Of a DNA stretch of 64,000 bases, positions 26,191-37,070 are shown piece by piece. Source of the DNA: Cucumis sativus (Eukaryota > Streptophyta > Magnoliopsida > Cucurbitales > Cucurbitaceae); the NCBI RefSeq assembly GCF_000004075.3, contig NC_026656.2, positions 4,340,001-4,404,000 of the forward strand, read 5' to 3'. The notes beneath the pieces are model-generated. The model ran no database searches, was not told the origin of the DNA, and worked only from the letters and a program-made list of their open reading frames with translations. Position 1 is the stretch's first letter. Each line of letters opens with the position of its first letter. Position numbers and translations under genes: made by a program.

Positions 26191-26270
26191 TCTTTTATGC
26201 ATGCACTATATCATCAGGGTGACCCCTAGCCAAACAAAATCCAAGCACGCCCATTTAAGGATTTGTTAGA

Positions 26271-26302
26271 GAGCACAACATGACATCTATGATGTTGTGC
26301 TC
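26271..26302. repeat. perfect 11-bp inverted repeat (hairpin)
   Basis: GAGCACAACAT at 26271-26281 and its exact reverse complement at 26292-26302, with a 10-base spacer. No known function; it could be a MITE end or chance. Confidence 0.7.
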
Positions 26303-27782
26303 AAATCTTCTAATATGCAGTAACATCCTAAAATTAAGGTAATTTCTAATTTTGTTTTTGATTAAGTTATTATTGGATTTTATTTTAATTGAATTTGATG
26401 GAATTGAAATTAATTAAGTATATATATGAGCATGTATATTTAATTAATTTTTTGGATTTTTGGTGAAGTATGTTATTAATTAATTATTTGGTTTTGTGTA
26501 ATTATTTGATGAAATAGAAAAATTGACAAACAATACATTTACATAATGGATAATTATAAGATGTATAATTAAGTGGATATATGAGTATGCGTACTTAATT
26601 AATTATTTGAATTTTTTTAAAAAATATAAAACTTTATAAAGTATCTACACTTCATACAACAAAACCTCTGAAAGACAAATAATTCATTACACTTGATTTT
26701 TCTATGAAGTATAAATATTTTGTCGAACATCCGCAAAGTGTAAATATTTTGTCAAATGTTCAATTCATGATAGATAATTTTATGATAATGAACTATTTAT
26801 TTCGTTTTGATATTAGTAAACGATTGTTTAGGTTTGGTGAAAAAGGAAGAAGAAACGAGAAGAAGAAAGACACAATATCTGATAATGATAAAAATAAAAG
26901 AGATGATGATAAAGAAATCGCTAACAAGCATAATGTGAAATTCAAAACCATTTGAAAATATGGCTTAGTAGGTTTTTATTTTGTTATAAATGCTTACAGT
27001 TCCCAGTGAACTGAAAAGAAAAGGGAAAATAAAAGAGAAAAGAAAATAAATTTGGACCCTTCTTCTCTCCACGTTTGAACCCAGCCATTGCCCATTGTGC
27101 ATCTTTGTTCGTCCGGCCATACCACTCCCAGCCACTTTGTCCAACCAACCGGAGCCCGACCCGAAGCTTTTGACCGTGTCGCACATGAAGCCCAGCAGTG
27201 TCCATTCGTGAGCCGCGAGTCACCTCCTCCATTCAAGCCATGTTGTGTGCCATTCCCTAACCAAATTAATGTCGAGTGGGGGATCTGAGCCTTGTCCTCA
27301 CTGATGAGTCATGTTCGCCATCGCTATGCTCTCCATTGGTGTTTTGGGTGAGTTTTTGGGCTTTATTGAAGTTGTGTTGTGGGTTTTCAATATCCATTAT
27401 TAGTCACCAATGGATTGCATCGTCACTCAAATTTGTGTAAAATATATTACCAAATTACACACCAAACACTAGCATTAGTGGTAAGTCTGAGCCAAACTTA
27501 GGGAGCACGTTAATTTTCCAATCAAAATAAGTTTTCAACCGAGGTAGTTGGGGGTTTTGATGGTTTTTCTTAATTGCAACTAAATAAATTGCAATGAGAA
27601 AATAAACTATAAAAATTATATAGAAAAAAAATCTAGCTTGGGTCTAACGAATTTTCTATTTGATGTATTCAATCATGCTTTTATCATTACTAATCTTACT
27701 ATTTTTTTGATTGATTATACCTAACCAATTTAATTGAGTTGTCGTGAGCAACTAATTAATTGTTACCAATTGAATTAACAAG

Positions 27783-27854
27783 GGATCCGTGGCGCAATGG
27801 TAGTGCGTCTGACTCCAGATCAGAAGGTTGCGTGTTCGATTCACGTCGGGTTCA
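27783..27854 (+). tRNA. tRNA-Trp (CCA)
   Basis: 72 nt, GGATCCGTGGCGCAATGG start, anticodon CCA at 27815-27817 in the loop CTCCAGA, and T-arm GTTCGATTC. The acceptor stem closes with the usual wobbles of plant tRNA-Trp. One D-stem pair (27792-27804 region) is GTGC where GCGC is usual, giving a G-U pair; folding is preserved. A CAA motif lies upstream and a short T-run follows, so the gene may be active. Confidence 0.9.
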
Positions 27855-28059
27855 TATTTTAAATTATATCATTCTGACAGCACAAAGTTGTTATAGGCCT
27901 AAAGACAAGTGTGTTTTTTTTAAGCTTCTTTCGAATTTAAGCAAAATAAGATAACTTATTTTCAACACTATTAATCAATCAATCAGCATAAGTATGCACT
28001 AGAAGTTCATAGTCCAATTGTTTCTGGTCTAAAGCTTGTGAAGGATGAAGAAGGTTGTT

Positions 28060-28530
28060 AAAGTGGATAAGACTTTTTATAAATAAGCTGTAGGGAGTTT
28101 TATGCACTTACATGTTGCTAAACGTGCATTAAGGTACTTGAAGGGTAAATCTGAATTTGGAATTTTCTACAAGAGAGGAGGAGATGAAAGACTTGTGCCT
28201 ACACAGACAATGACTATGTCGAAGGACTTGGATGACAGGAAAAACACTTCATAATGTGTTTCTTCTATGTTCAAGAGTAGTAGCCTGACATTTTCTAAGA
28301 AGCAGCCAGTGGTGAGTTTATCCACTACAGAAGTCGAATTCATTGCTGCTACATTATGTGCATGTCAAGCAATATGGTTGAAAAGGGTTTTGGCAAAGTT
28401 GAGTTGGAAGTAATAAGAAGTTGCAACTATTTTTTGCGACAACTTAGTGATTAAACTTTCAAGAAATCCAACAATGCATAATTGCATGAAGCATATAGAT
28501 TTTTTCTTTCTGGCCATTCTGCTGAGGTGA
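28060..28530 (+). mobile_element. copia RNase H remnant (plus strand)
   Basis: Plus-strand translation shows the copia RNase H order: VAKRALRYLKGKSEFGIFYK, then FSKKQPVVSLSTTEVEFIAA, then a C-A-C-Q-A-I-W-L-K-R segment, with stops between. It is oriented opposite to the gag-integrase block that follows, with no reverse-transcriptase part between them. Confidence 0.75.
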
Positions 28531-28599
28531 ATGTGTGGCAGGAAAAAATCTTTTGATACCTTATTCCTCACAATAATTTGTAAAAGTGATTCACATGTA

Positions 28600-30460
28600 T
28601 TCTTCACCACTATCTGATCATAAGGCCTTGATGTAAAGATTGGTTGTCTTTTCTAACCATCACCTTGAATTTCTTGAATACTTCAAATGCTTCTAACTTT
28701 GCCTTGATGTAAAAATTAGTCGTCTTTTCTACCATCACCTTGAATTTCTTGAATACTTCGCATGCTTCTATCTTTTCTTTTAGAAAATAAACCTTAGTCT
28801 TTCTTGTATAGTAATCAATAAAGGTAATAAAATACCTTTTCTCACTGAAAGACATTAAGGTGGCAGGACCACATTTGTTTGTGTGTATAAGCTCGAGAGT
28901 TCTCTTTGCACAATATTCGGCCTTCTTTTGGAACATTGTCCTTGCTTACTTTCCATGTACACAGCCTTCACAAAACTTCTTGGTGTAGACCATTTTTGGT
29001 AGTCCATGGACCATGTCCTTTGCTAACTCTTTTAGCCCGCTGTAGTGTAAGTGTCCAAACCATAAGTGCCATAAGAGTGCTTTGCCCTCCATGTTGACTT
29101 GTAAACACTTTTCTTGTAATATTCTTTAAGTTGAGATTAAACATCCATTTTTTTGCCATCTCAACATGTGTGAGTAACCGATCATTTCTGTCATTCAAAT
29201 ATAGCATTCGATCTTTCATGATGACTGAACATCCTTTCTCCAATAACTGTCTCATGCTTAGAATATTATTCTTCAAGTCAAGTACAAAGTAGACATCCTC
29301 CATAGTACCTTATTTTCTATCTTTTTTTAAAAAACATAATTTTCCTCGACCTTTGACTTGAACCTTTGATGCATCTCCAAAAGACACATATCCATCTTCC
29401 ATCTCCTACACATCAACAAAAAAATGTTCATGCCCACACATATGATTGCTTGCACCAGTGTCAAGATACCACACCATTTCGCAATCCGGAGTGGTGCCTT
29501 CATGGGTCATCATGAGAATGCCGTCATCTTTGATCTCTTCTTTTGCCACTAATTTTGCGTTTTCTTCCATCTTCTTCTTGGCATAGCAATCCTTTGCGTA
29601 GTGTCTATATTTTTCACAATTGTAACACTCAACATTTGGACGAGCGACCACTTCTTCCACGACCTCGATCTCATCCACGACATTTTTGTTGACTCCTTTG
29701 TTCTCTCTTCATTGTTATTTCCACGACCACGACCTTTGCTGCGAATGAAACTGCGACCACCCCTCGACCACGCCCACTTTCTTGATTGTGTTGTGCATAC
29801 ATTGCTTTTTCTTCTTTGATAATGACCATCTTTGTTTGTAAGGCCTCTTCTAGAACCTCTTGTTTTTTTTTTCCTTTCTTTGTTCATGTGCTTCAATGGA
29901 ATCTGCAAGATCATCAATAGTCATTTCTTCAAAATTCTATGACTCCTAGATTGCTCAGATGACATTTTCAAAGTCATTTGTCAATGATCGAAGGATTTTC
30001 TCCACAACCCTGGCATCTTTGAGAGTTTCTCCATTGCGTTTAAGTTGGTTCACCATCGTTTGAACTTGGGTGATGTAGTCAGATACTCCTTCTGACTCCT
30101 TCATTTTCATGGTTTCCAATTCACCTCGAAGAGTATGGAGCCGCACTTAACTCAATCAACACCCTTGAAAACCTTCTCCAATGTGTCCTATGCTTCATTC
30201 GATGTTTTTGCACCTGCAATTTTCTTGAAGTCAGACTCATCCACAACTTCGAACATGTGATAGAGAGCAGTTTTGTGTTTCATTCACATTTCGTCTTTTA
30301 TTGGCTTCAATTAATTTGTTGTTGGATTTGCAATTGGAGCGAGCCTCCACTTCAAGACCTTCTTGGACTACTTTCCATGCGTCTTGAGTGTCTAGCATCG
30401 CATGCATTTGAATATTCAAGTTGTCATAGTTTGTCTTGGTGTGTCGTGATAATGACATGA
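28600..30460 (-). mobile_element. Ty1/copia gag-protease-integrase remnant (minus strand)
   Basis: Read from 30460 leftward: gag (NIQMHAMLDTQDAWKVVQEG; then VSDYITQVQTMVNQLKRNGE), a CCHC zinc knuckle (CYNCEKYRHYAKDC), the protease motif WYLDTGASNHMCG, then the GAG pre-integrase region. The integrase catalytic start follows (LIHTNKCGPATLMSF and YFITFIDYYTRKTKVYFLK). Frameshifts and in-frame stops break it into at least six frames. A 76-bp tandem duplication (28625-28775) lies in the integrase end. The reverse transcriptase is missing. Confidence 0.85.
28625..28775 (-). repeat. 76-bp tandem duplication in copia integrase remnant
   Basis: Units 28625-28700 and 28701-28775 share GCCTTGATGTAAA, ACCATCACCTTGAATTTCTT and GAATACTTC in order. 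The duplicated phrase appears twice in the translation (EAFEVFKKFKVMV / EACEVFKKFKVMV). Confidence 0.85.
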
Positions 30461-30479
30461 TCTGTCTTTTTTTTTAAAA

Positions 30480-31330
30480 AAAATATACTATGCTCCCATG
30501 ATTCAACTTTTTTCATTAAAGGTTATCAATGTATATAGTCTCACAAGGTGTTTCTCTAAATTCCTTCGATAAAATCACTAATAAAAGCAAAATTAAAGAG
30601 ATTGCAATAATCAAGATAGAATTTCAAAGGTTGCAATAATTCTTGACCTTTCATTATACAAACTGCCGTAACTTTTATTCTAGATAACTCCAAAAGACTT
30701 GAAAACTTGAACCATTAGAAAGTACACAGCCGGGGCATCAAACTCCATAAGTAATATACTTATTCAAAATGTCGTTTGATCTCTCAAATACATGTCGAAA
30801 AACTAACATTTTGAGTTTAATGCTCAACAGTTTCATAAATACTTTTTTTTTTCAAGAAGAATCTCAATTACAAGTAAACAATTTCTAACTCTCACTTGTT
30901 GAACATACTTATTCAATATTCTCTTAGCCGATAAATTTTATCATGATTTTAGGGTATTTATAGAAGTAGATTTCTTAACCAACTGCTTTAGTGAAAGTTT
31001 AACAGGAGTAATTCTTGCTTGCATAGTAGAATAAAGCAAAAAGAAAAAAAAATTAAGATAAAATAATATGGTATAAATTAATAATAAAAGATGAGATGAG
31101 ATTGTATATCCTAGCTTGCCAATAGGATTAGAAAATTCATATCCTAGATAGCGTCAGCAAGCAAACAAGATATAATTATCATGATTTGTCATATCAATCA
31201 AAAAGTGTTCCATCCGTAAGGAGATAAATAAGCATAGATTGACATTTATGGAAAAATCACAACCTATATAAAGTCCTATCCCAAAGGTTGAAATATTACA
31301 TACCTTTCAAGACAATATGCACTTACAAAT
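30480..31330 (-). mobile_element. probable 5' leader/LTR of the copia remnant
   Basis: Non-coding block directly upstream of the minus-strand gag. A minus-strand TATAAATA at about 30955-30962 would suit an LTR promoter. LTR ends and the primer-binding site are not recognisable, so the boundaries are guesses. Confidence 0.3.
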
Positions 31331-32475
31331 AAAACAACTAGAACACAAAGATATATAGAATGAGGTGAGGGAGAGTGCAATCAACAAAGAGAAGGGTTTG
31401 GAGTGACTTGGGATCCTTAGAATGGCAAAATGAGAGGTTAAATTTATAGTTGTTGGGCATGGGTAGTGTTGCAAACACTATAGGCTGCGTTACGAGTCTA
31501 TGAAGGATCTCATCCGTCGCATCAAGTTCGTCTGTTGCACTCACCTTACCTTGTTTACTGCTCAGCATCCCGACTTTGTCTTCTTTTCGTGCCACCTACT
31601 GCATGCATGGGAGACAACTGTCCGCTTTGAGAATCTTGGGTGATGTCACAATGCTATAGTGCAGCATAGTGACGCTGCCCTCTTCATTTTTGTAATGTTG
31701 TGTTCTTTCTTCATTTTTGCTCAAAATTGGTCTGATTTGTATCGTTTGCTCCCCAACTGAGAAATTAAACTTTGTTTGGTAAGCTTCTGAACTAAGTGGG
31801 AATGATGATGATAGTACAGAAGTTCTCATTTAGGAAAGATGTTTCAATGCACCTGCAGACCAAATTGAACCTTTAAAAAAAAAATCATTGTTTGATAAGA
31901 ACACTAGCAAACACATTAAAGCTAATCTTAAGTAAGAAGAACAAATAAACACATTTTAAGTGTTTATCAGTCTCTCCCTCATATTACAAATATTTCAACT
32001 GTTGGTGTCACATGCATTTAAGGTTTAGGGTTTCTTAGCCAAAATGTTGAGTGTTACGATCACATGCGTTTTTTCTTAGCCAAAATTTAGCATCAACGAT
32101 TCCCTTTATTTACCATATGAATAGTCCTATGTTACCAATCATTAATTATTGCATTAATTTAGTATTTAATTTGAATGGAAAAAGTGAAACACAAAGCATA
32201 ACAATATATGTGTGTTTATTTTGCCAAAGGGAACAATAACTCAATTGACAGAATTAAGTATATACGAATGACTGAGATCTATGATATCAATCCAAACAAG
32301 AAGGAGGCATGGATGCATAGTTTATCTCATGTGTCCTCATAACCACTAAAAAGAACACCTTTCTATTGGTCTTATCTAAAATATTGCTATTCATAAATAT
32401 GAATTTTTTTGTCAATTGAGATGCACATGCCCTTCCTTGCCCCACTTGGATATGCTCTTTCTCCTCCCCTGTAGT
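31331..32475. other. intergenic, no gene seen
   Basis: The minus-strand open frames at 31338-31595 and 31596-31829 are unsupported by any motif. The sequence is probably old retroelement or spacer DNA. Confidence 0.4.
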
Positions 32476-35400
32476 TTACGCTAAACTCAATCTTTCTTGA
32501 AGCATTTTCATGCCAACATATCTGCAAAATCATTTCGATATCATTATTTTATAGAAATAAATATACTAAAATACTTTCATAGTAACAACGTACGAAGTTT
32601 TGATTTTTTTAATATACAGATTGAATCTCTCACCTCACGATTATCTGCAGGGTTGGATTGATCATGGTTTTTAAATTGTAAAGTTTGTAAATCACTTGAA
32701 GTTGTAAAGATGTTTTTGATGTTTGAAGATTAAGTTAAAAAACTTTAGTTCTACTAGATAAATTTCAATGTTAATATATACATGTGTGTATACATACGTA
32801 TGTATATATACAATTGAATTAATATATAACAATAATATCAGTAGCTAGTGATCTAGTAATAAAAACTGTCTTTAAACTTACTCTAAATTTAGGTTTAAAC
32901 TCACTCCTTACATTTTACATTTTGAAAACCAAATCAAAAATAAAAAACTAAGAGAAATAATTTTTGTTTTTAAAGTTTGTCTTCTCTATAAATTTCTATT
33001 ACAAACAAAACGGGTGAAAACAGGTAGTTGAAAGATATATATAAAAAAAGACTTACCGTCCGAGCATCATGATAGTGGCCATAGGATTAGTTCCTGGCGA
33101 CTCGGAGAAAGTGGAGCCATCAACTACACGAAGATTTTCGATTCCCATTACTCTATAAGTACCATCAACAACTTTTCCGACCACGCATCCTCCATGGAAA
33201 TGCCAGAACGTCGTCACCGTTCTCTTACAAAACTCTCCAACCAAAGTATCATCTGCCATATTTTCCGGCAATGGAATCCCTAGAAACTGAAGTGTTTTCT
33301 TGCCCTCCAAATCTTTTGTCTTAATATTTTCTATCGTTTGTGTGTTCAACAAATCTTGGATCTTTCTTAATCCTCCAATACATTGTGCAAGGTCACGGGG
33401 ATGCGAAAAATAGTTGAATCGAACCATTGGACTCTTTCGCACATCAGTAGAAGAATTCAACCAAAGAGACCCCAAAGAATCAACTTTGGAGAATTTTCCA
33501 CTGATGAGAACTAAGCTCATGTTCAGTGAAGTTGATTGAGGAGGAAGAAGACTAAAAGAAGGTGGAATTGAGAATGGTATAAAGCTTGACAAAGACTCAA
33601 AATATGTATTCTTTTCTAAAATTCCGACGACTTCCACCGTCGTCGTTGGTAGAGGAAATGGAAGCACAATATTGACGCCAAATCGAGGGTTGTCCGACAT
33701 GAATTGTCCGACATGGGGTTGGTGAAGGAAGAGAGGAAGGTTTAAAGAAGAAAGATGAGATGTTGAGCCAACCCCACTTAGAAGGAGAAGTTGAGGGCTA
33801 CCAATGGCTCCAGCACTTAGAATTATCTCTCCTTTCTCATGGATGAATGCTGTGTGTGACTTTCCTTTCGAATCTGAATACAAAACCCCATTTGCAGATA
33901 AACCTACAAAATTCATGTAAATAGTATGGAGAGAGTTGAGTAGATTCACACAAACATCTCAACCAAATAAACATATATATGCGTGGTATACTCATCAACT
34001 TATTTTATATCACAACAATCCAAATTTGTTGAACAATATTTTGAACAATTATTAAAAAATGTACCAACAATCCAAACCGAGCTACAAGTTAGACATATAT
34101 GCATGATACATATCATCAAATTTCAATAATTATAAAATTATTGATTTTTTATTCCAATTTTTTAAAAAAGTTTTATGGTATATAATTAGCTAGCCAAACA
34201 TAGATTCAAACCAACCACTATGTTTATAAACTTTGTTAGGTATAGCAAGCCTTCGAATTATGAGAGCACAAATGATAAGTCAAAGCATATTCAAATTCAA
34301 TTTAAAAATCGTTTTATGTTGACATTTTCCCCTATCAAATATCTTACTTTCATGAATACAACAAACGGAAAAAAATGTATTTACGGCCCGTGCCACAAAT
34401 TGAAAAAGCTCATGAAGTTTATCATTTTTTAAAAAATATCTAGGTTTGCTCTTTCTTATCATCGTCTTTCTTCTCCTCTCTTCTGCGATTTTTTTTCTTT
34501 TCCTTTTCGGCGATATTTTTTCTTTCCATTGTCTTTTTCTTTTTTCCTCCAATTTTTTAAAAATATTTTCCTTTTCATATTCTTTCTTCTGTAATTTTTC
34601 TTTTCCTTCCTATCATCTTTTCCTCTTCTTCTGTAATTTTTTTTCTTTTCCTTTTCATCGTCTTTTTCTTTCTTCAATAATTCTTTTATATTTTTTCAAT
34701 CTGTTATTTGGTTCAAGATCATGTGTCAAATATAAAATATCGTGAAAAAAATCGTTAGGATATTGGATTGTCATGCAAACGATAATGTACAAAAGTAGCC
34801 AAATCTAAATAATGATGTACTAAATATAAACAATAGTGTACCAAAAAATCTTGAAAAAGAAAAGTTGAGATTTGGCTACCCTAATTTAAATGATCAAATT
34901 GCCAAATTTAAATGTTCATGTGTCAAATCTAAACGATCATATGCTAATTCTAAACTATTGAAGTACAAAAATATCTAAAAAAATCGTTTTAATTTTGCTA
35001 CCAAAATTTAAACGATTAAATTAAACGATCGTGTACCAAATCTAAATGATTGCAGACCAAAAAATCTTGAAAAAATTCGCCAAACTCAAATCTAAACTAT
35101 CAAATCTAAATGATTACATGAGAGAATAACCAAATTTAAACGATCGTTTCCCAAATATATTACGTGTTCTAGATAACAATTAATCATGAGACATTTTTGG
35201 AATTTTACATTGTGGGGTTGTGAGTATTTTTCGATTTTCAAATTGTTCTATATATGTAAATATTTAGCTCATTTATTCTATTTTGAAAAATTCCCTTTTC
35301 TTTTCATAATTTTTTGGGTTTTGTTTTAAATAATATTTCGATCACCCATTTTCAAACCTAGGTAATACAACACATGATCAAAAGTAAAGCATATATTAAT

Positions 35401-37025
35401 TATTTGATGTCATATATTATATACTTCTTTACATATCTTGGTTTAGTTTAATAGGTTGGACCTTTTTTCCCTTAGATATCACTTCTTCATAACAAGTTTG
35501 AAAATGTTTGGGTATAATTTTAATTTTAACAATTGATATGTGTTTTTGAAAATGGGCGTATGTAACAAAATTGGTGAAAATATTTTAAAACAGATAAAAT
35601 TTCATAGCTATTAGTTATAGATATTGATAAATAAATTTTTAGAAAATAATACTGTAGGTGGGCACCTTCATTGTACCCACATCATTCTCAATTTTTAGAC
35701 ATTGATAAATATTAATAAACATTTATTAGTGTCTATTAATATATATCAATGATAAGTGACGATAATAGTCGTCTATCAGTATCTATCAATACTTATCATT
35801 AATATTTTTTTATATTCATAAATACTTTAGTTAATTTTGTTATATTTGAAAACTAACATTTTTTTTAATAAGATATACACATATGGGAGAGACTAGGAGG
35901 TGTGTCTAGACGCTTCAACAAAGGTTGACACATTGCACACCCTCATCAAACTTTGTATCTAGATCGATGAACAGGAGCTTGAAGGGAGCTCACAGACAAA
36001 ATATGCTATTGAGAAGCAACTTAATTAAAAGAGTAACAAAATCAGTTAGTACTAACCAGAGAAGAGAATTCTTTTGACTGTAGCCTGAACTGCAACTTTA
36101 AGATTTTCAGATTCTCCCTTATTAAGAAGCTCTACAGCTCCATGTCTATTGCCTTGGTTATCAAAGATAGAACCTCCAATTTTAGTCCCTACAAGATGTC
36201 TCAACTCAAACCCATTATCATGGTCAACCCCAACTTCCAACAATGCCTTTCTAAAAGCAAATTGCCAAGAACTCAAATTTGGTTCAGAAACCAAAGTCTC
36301 TTCAACCCATTCATAAGCTTCTCTCACCATTTCCATGTCCCATTCAATTATTTCTTGTGTTTCAAAAAACTCTTTATGAGCCCTTGAATAGAATCCAGCA
36401 TTGATCATGCTACTACCACCCAAAATCCGCCCTCTTAGATTCTCTACGCCATCCTCGGAAACGAACCGTTGGAAGGGATTTTCACCATCGTCTTTGTCAG
36501 TGAAAGCATTCATCAATCCTTGTTTGTTCAATACAGAAGGAAACTTGTTGGGAATATTGCCTCTTTCTAAGAGGAGGACGGAGAATTTTGATGATAATGT
36601 TGCAGCTAATGGACAGCCTGCAGTTCCTCCTCCTATTATTATGTAGTCATATTCTTCTTTTTCTGGGAACTTATTTGCATTGTGCACAAACTTCATGTAG
36701 CTGACATCTGAAGAAAAGTTTAGAACCAATTTTTTTTCTTGTTTTGAAAATATTCACAATAAAAAAAAAAAAGAGAAGGTGAACTGATACATGTCAACTA
36801 GGTTATTTGATACTTCTCGACAACTTTCATTACCAAAGTTTAGAACTAATAAAAGAGAGAGAGAGAAAGAAGTGGATTACATATATATATGAAGAGAGTG
36901 CTATTAGTTTTACCTTGATCACTATTACCGAGTTTAGTGTAACTGGTGGAGAAGACTCCTAAATGAGATTGACAGCAGAAAATAAGGATGTGAAGAAGAA
37001 AGGCAGACATGGTTGAGTGCTCCAT
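32476..37025 (-). CDS. GMC oxidoreductase, mandelonitrile lyase/HOTHEAD-like, copy B
   Basis: Exons on the minus strand: 37025-36914, 36707-36057, 33903-33057, 32521-32476; 1656 nt, 551 aa, phases close. Exon 1 is the longest of the five (37 aa) with hydrophobic core AFLLHILIFCC. The FAD motif GGGTAG follows EEYDYIIIG. GMC signature 1 is GRILGGSSMINAGFYSR; signature 2 reads GAIGSPQLLLLSGVG followed by Ser-Thr instead of Pro-Lys. The active-site motif is FWHFHGG (His about 489), both Tyr replaced by Phe, followed by SPGTNP (Asn about 527). The C-terminal exon encodes YVGMKMLQERLSLA. Intron 2 is 2.15 kb, swollen by the T-rich dispersed repeat. The Phe substitutions beside the active-site His are unique in the array and may alter chemistry. 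Confidence 0.93.
34441..35245 (+). repeat. T-rich dispersed repeat, copy 2 (inside intron 2 of copy B)
   Basis: Same start (GTTTGCTCTTTCTTATCAT), C/T-rich body, repeated AAACGATCGT/AAATCTAAAC words and similar right end as 16865-17420. It accounts for much of the extra length of this intron compared with 335-741 bp in the other copies. Confidence 0.6.
35685..35810. repeat. CTATCA-type palindromic array
   Basis: Short run of GTCTATCAGTATCTATCAAT-like words within intron 2 of copy B, related to the array at 25880-26190. Confidence 0.55.
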
Positions 37026-37059
37026 GATTTCAAAAGCTATACAAGCGTTTGCCTAAATA

Positions 37060-37070
37060 TGCATATAGGC
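37060..37070 (-). promoter_or_regulatory. weak TATA-like element of copy B
   Basis: CCTATATGC on the minus strand about 35-45 bp upstream of the ATG. It is poorer than the TATA boxes of the other copies and could be fortuitous. Confidence 0.25.

Larger units (their letters stand above)
25071..27782. other. intergenic with palindromic repeats
   Basis: No gene. Holds a fragment shared with 51056-51240 (see the repeat at 25228), a CTATCA palindromic array (25880-26190), a hairpin (26271-26302) and a locally GC-richer patch (27050-27300). That patch is open in three minus-strand frames at once but has no recognisable domain. Confidence 0.5.

Noticed and set aside
26965-27290. GC-richer patch open in several frames
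   Set aside because: Three overlapping frames on one strand and one on the other are open at once, with no recognisable domain. It is more likely retroelement or spacer DNA than a gene.
31338-31829. Two minus-strand frames between the copia remnant and copy B
   Set aside because: No domain, and their boundaries do not fit splice sites or a retroelement frame.
34446-34745. Leu/Phe/Ser-rich and Lys/Arg-rich frames
   Set aside because: Translation of the T-rich dispersed repeat.
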